Positions 63,567 through 64,000 of a DNA stretch of 64,000 nucleotides are shown in pieces. Position 1 is the first letter of the stretch. Every line of letters starts with the position of its first letter. Made by a program: the position numbers and the translations under genes. Location of the stretch: NCBI RefSeq assembly GCF_011386835.1, contig NC_088800.1, forward strand, positions 992,001 to 1,056,000, in the 5' to 3' direction. The notes under the pieces were generated by a model. That model was not told the origin of the DNA. It did not search any database and saw only the letters and a list, made by a program, of their open reading frames with translations. This DNA is from Chrysemys picta bellii. Lineage: Eukaryota; Chordata; Testudines; Emydidae.

Positions 63567-64000
63567 ATATAGAAATGTCAGGGCCATGAAGAGACCTCTG
63601 GGGCTGGGTCAGAGCCACTGTATCAGCTGGGCCCAGCGCTCAAGTTCACCGCCTTTCTAAATGTCCTGACCCCCCTAGCGCTGCGGGTCGCTGCATGACC
63701 TCGCCGATTACTGCCCTCCAAACAGCTGGACGGAGGAAACACGTCTTTTTGTTAATTCAACGTATTTATTTTTGCAAGATGCCCACTGGAGCAGTCTGGT
63801 AGCTGGGCCTGGGCCATTCCTGTCATGCTCTCTGCTGGCCCTAGTTCTGTCAGTGACCATCACTCCAGATCAGCAGCACCTCCTGCTATTCTTGTCCTGG
63901 GGCTTTGCTGAGCCCAGCAGGGTAATTGCACCAAATCTGATGGTGTTTTAATGACACACCAGAGAAATGTCTGGCAGTGCTGCCAGGGTTTTTGTAGCTC

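Overview
This is nuclear DNA of an amniote, most probably a turtle. It holds two recognisable protein-coding genes with spliced exons, one CpG island, and a heavy load of interspersed repeats. The turtle call rests on the repeats: CR1 LINE fragments, many short hAT-like and other inverted-terminal-repeat elements, a Penelope-like tail, and a CORE-SINE/L2-type tail. It is recognition from memory, not a database result.

Layout. (1) 520-3384, plus strand: the last six coding exons of IDH2 (mitochondrial NADP-dependent isocitrate dehydrogenase), with stop codon and an AATAAA signal; the 5' half of the gene lies left of the window. A ten-copy minisatellite fills the intron after the first visible exon. 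(2) 3385-5050: short gap between convergent genes. (3) about 5050-10936, minus strand: all four coding exons of ZNF710, an 11-finger C2H2 protein of 660 residues. (4) 10937 to about 47.4-48.1 kb: probably one very large 5'-UTR intron of ZNF710, full of repeats, ending at a CpG island (about 47080-48060) that is the likely ZNF710 promoter and non-coding first exon. (5) 48-64 kb: flank upstream of ZNF710, with CR1, hAT-like and Harbinger-like elements, a 25-copy minisatellite and an LTR-like repeat split by a hAT insertion; no confident gene.

The convergent IDH2/ZNF710 pair matches the arrangement known on human chromosome 15q26. The two genes have no known joint function; one is a TCA-cycle-linked enzyme, the other a nuclear DNA-binding protein.

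I found no novel multi-gene system. The most interesting observations are structural. Several insertions have target-site duplications readable base by base. Two short retroelement copies carry an inverted segment and clean duplications, one of them forming a perfect 40-bp hairpin. A hammerhead-ribozyme-like core is visible in that same repeat family. A Tigger-like element sits inside a CR1, and a hAT sits inside an LTR-like repeat. ZNF710 has a four-codon (including stop) upstream ORF just before its start codon.
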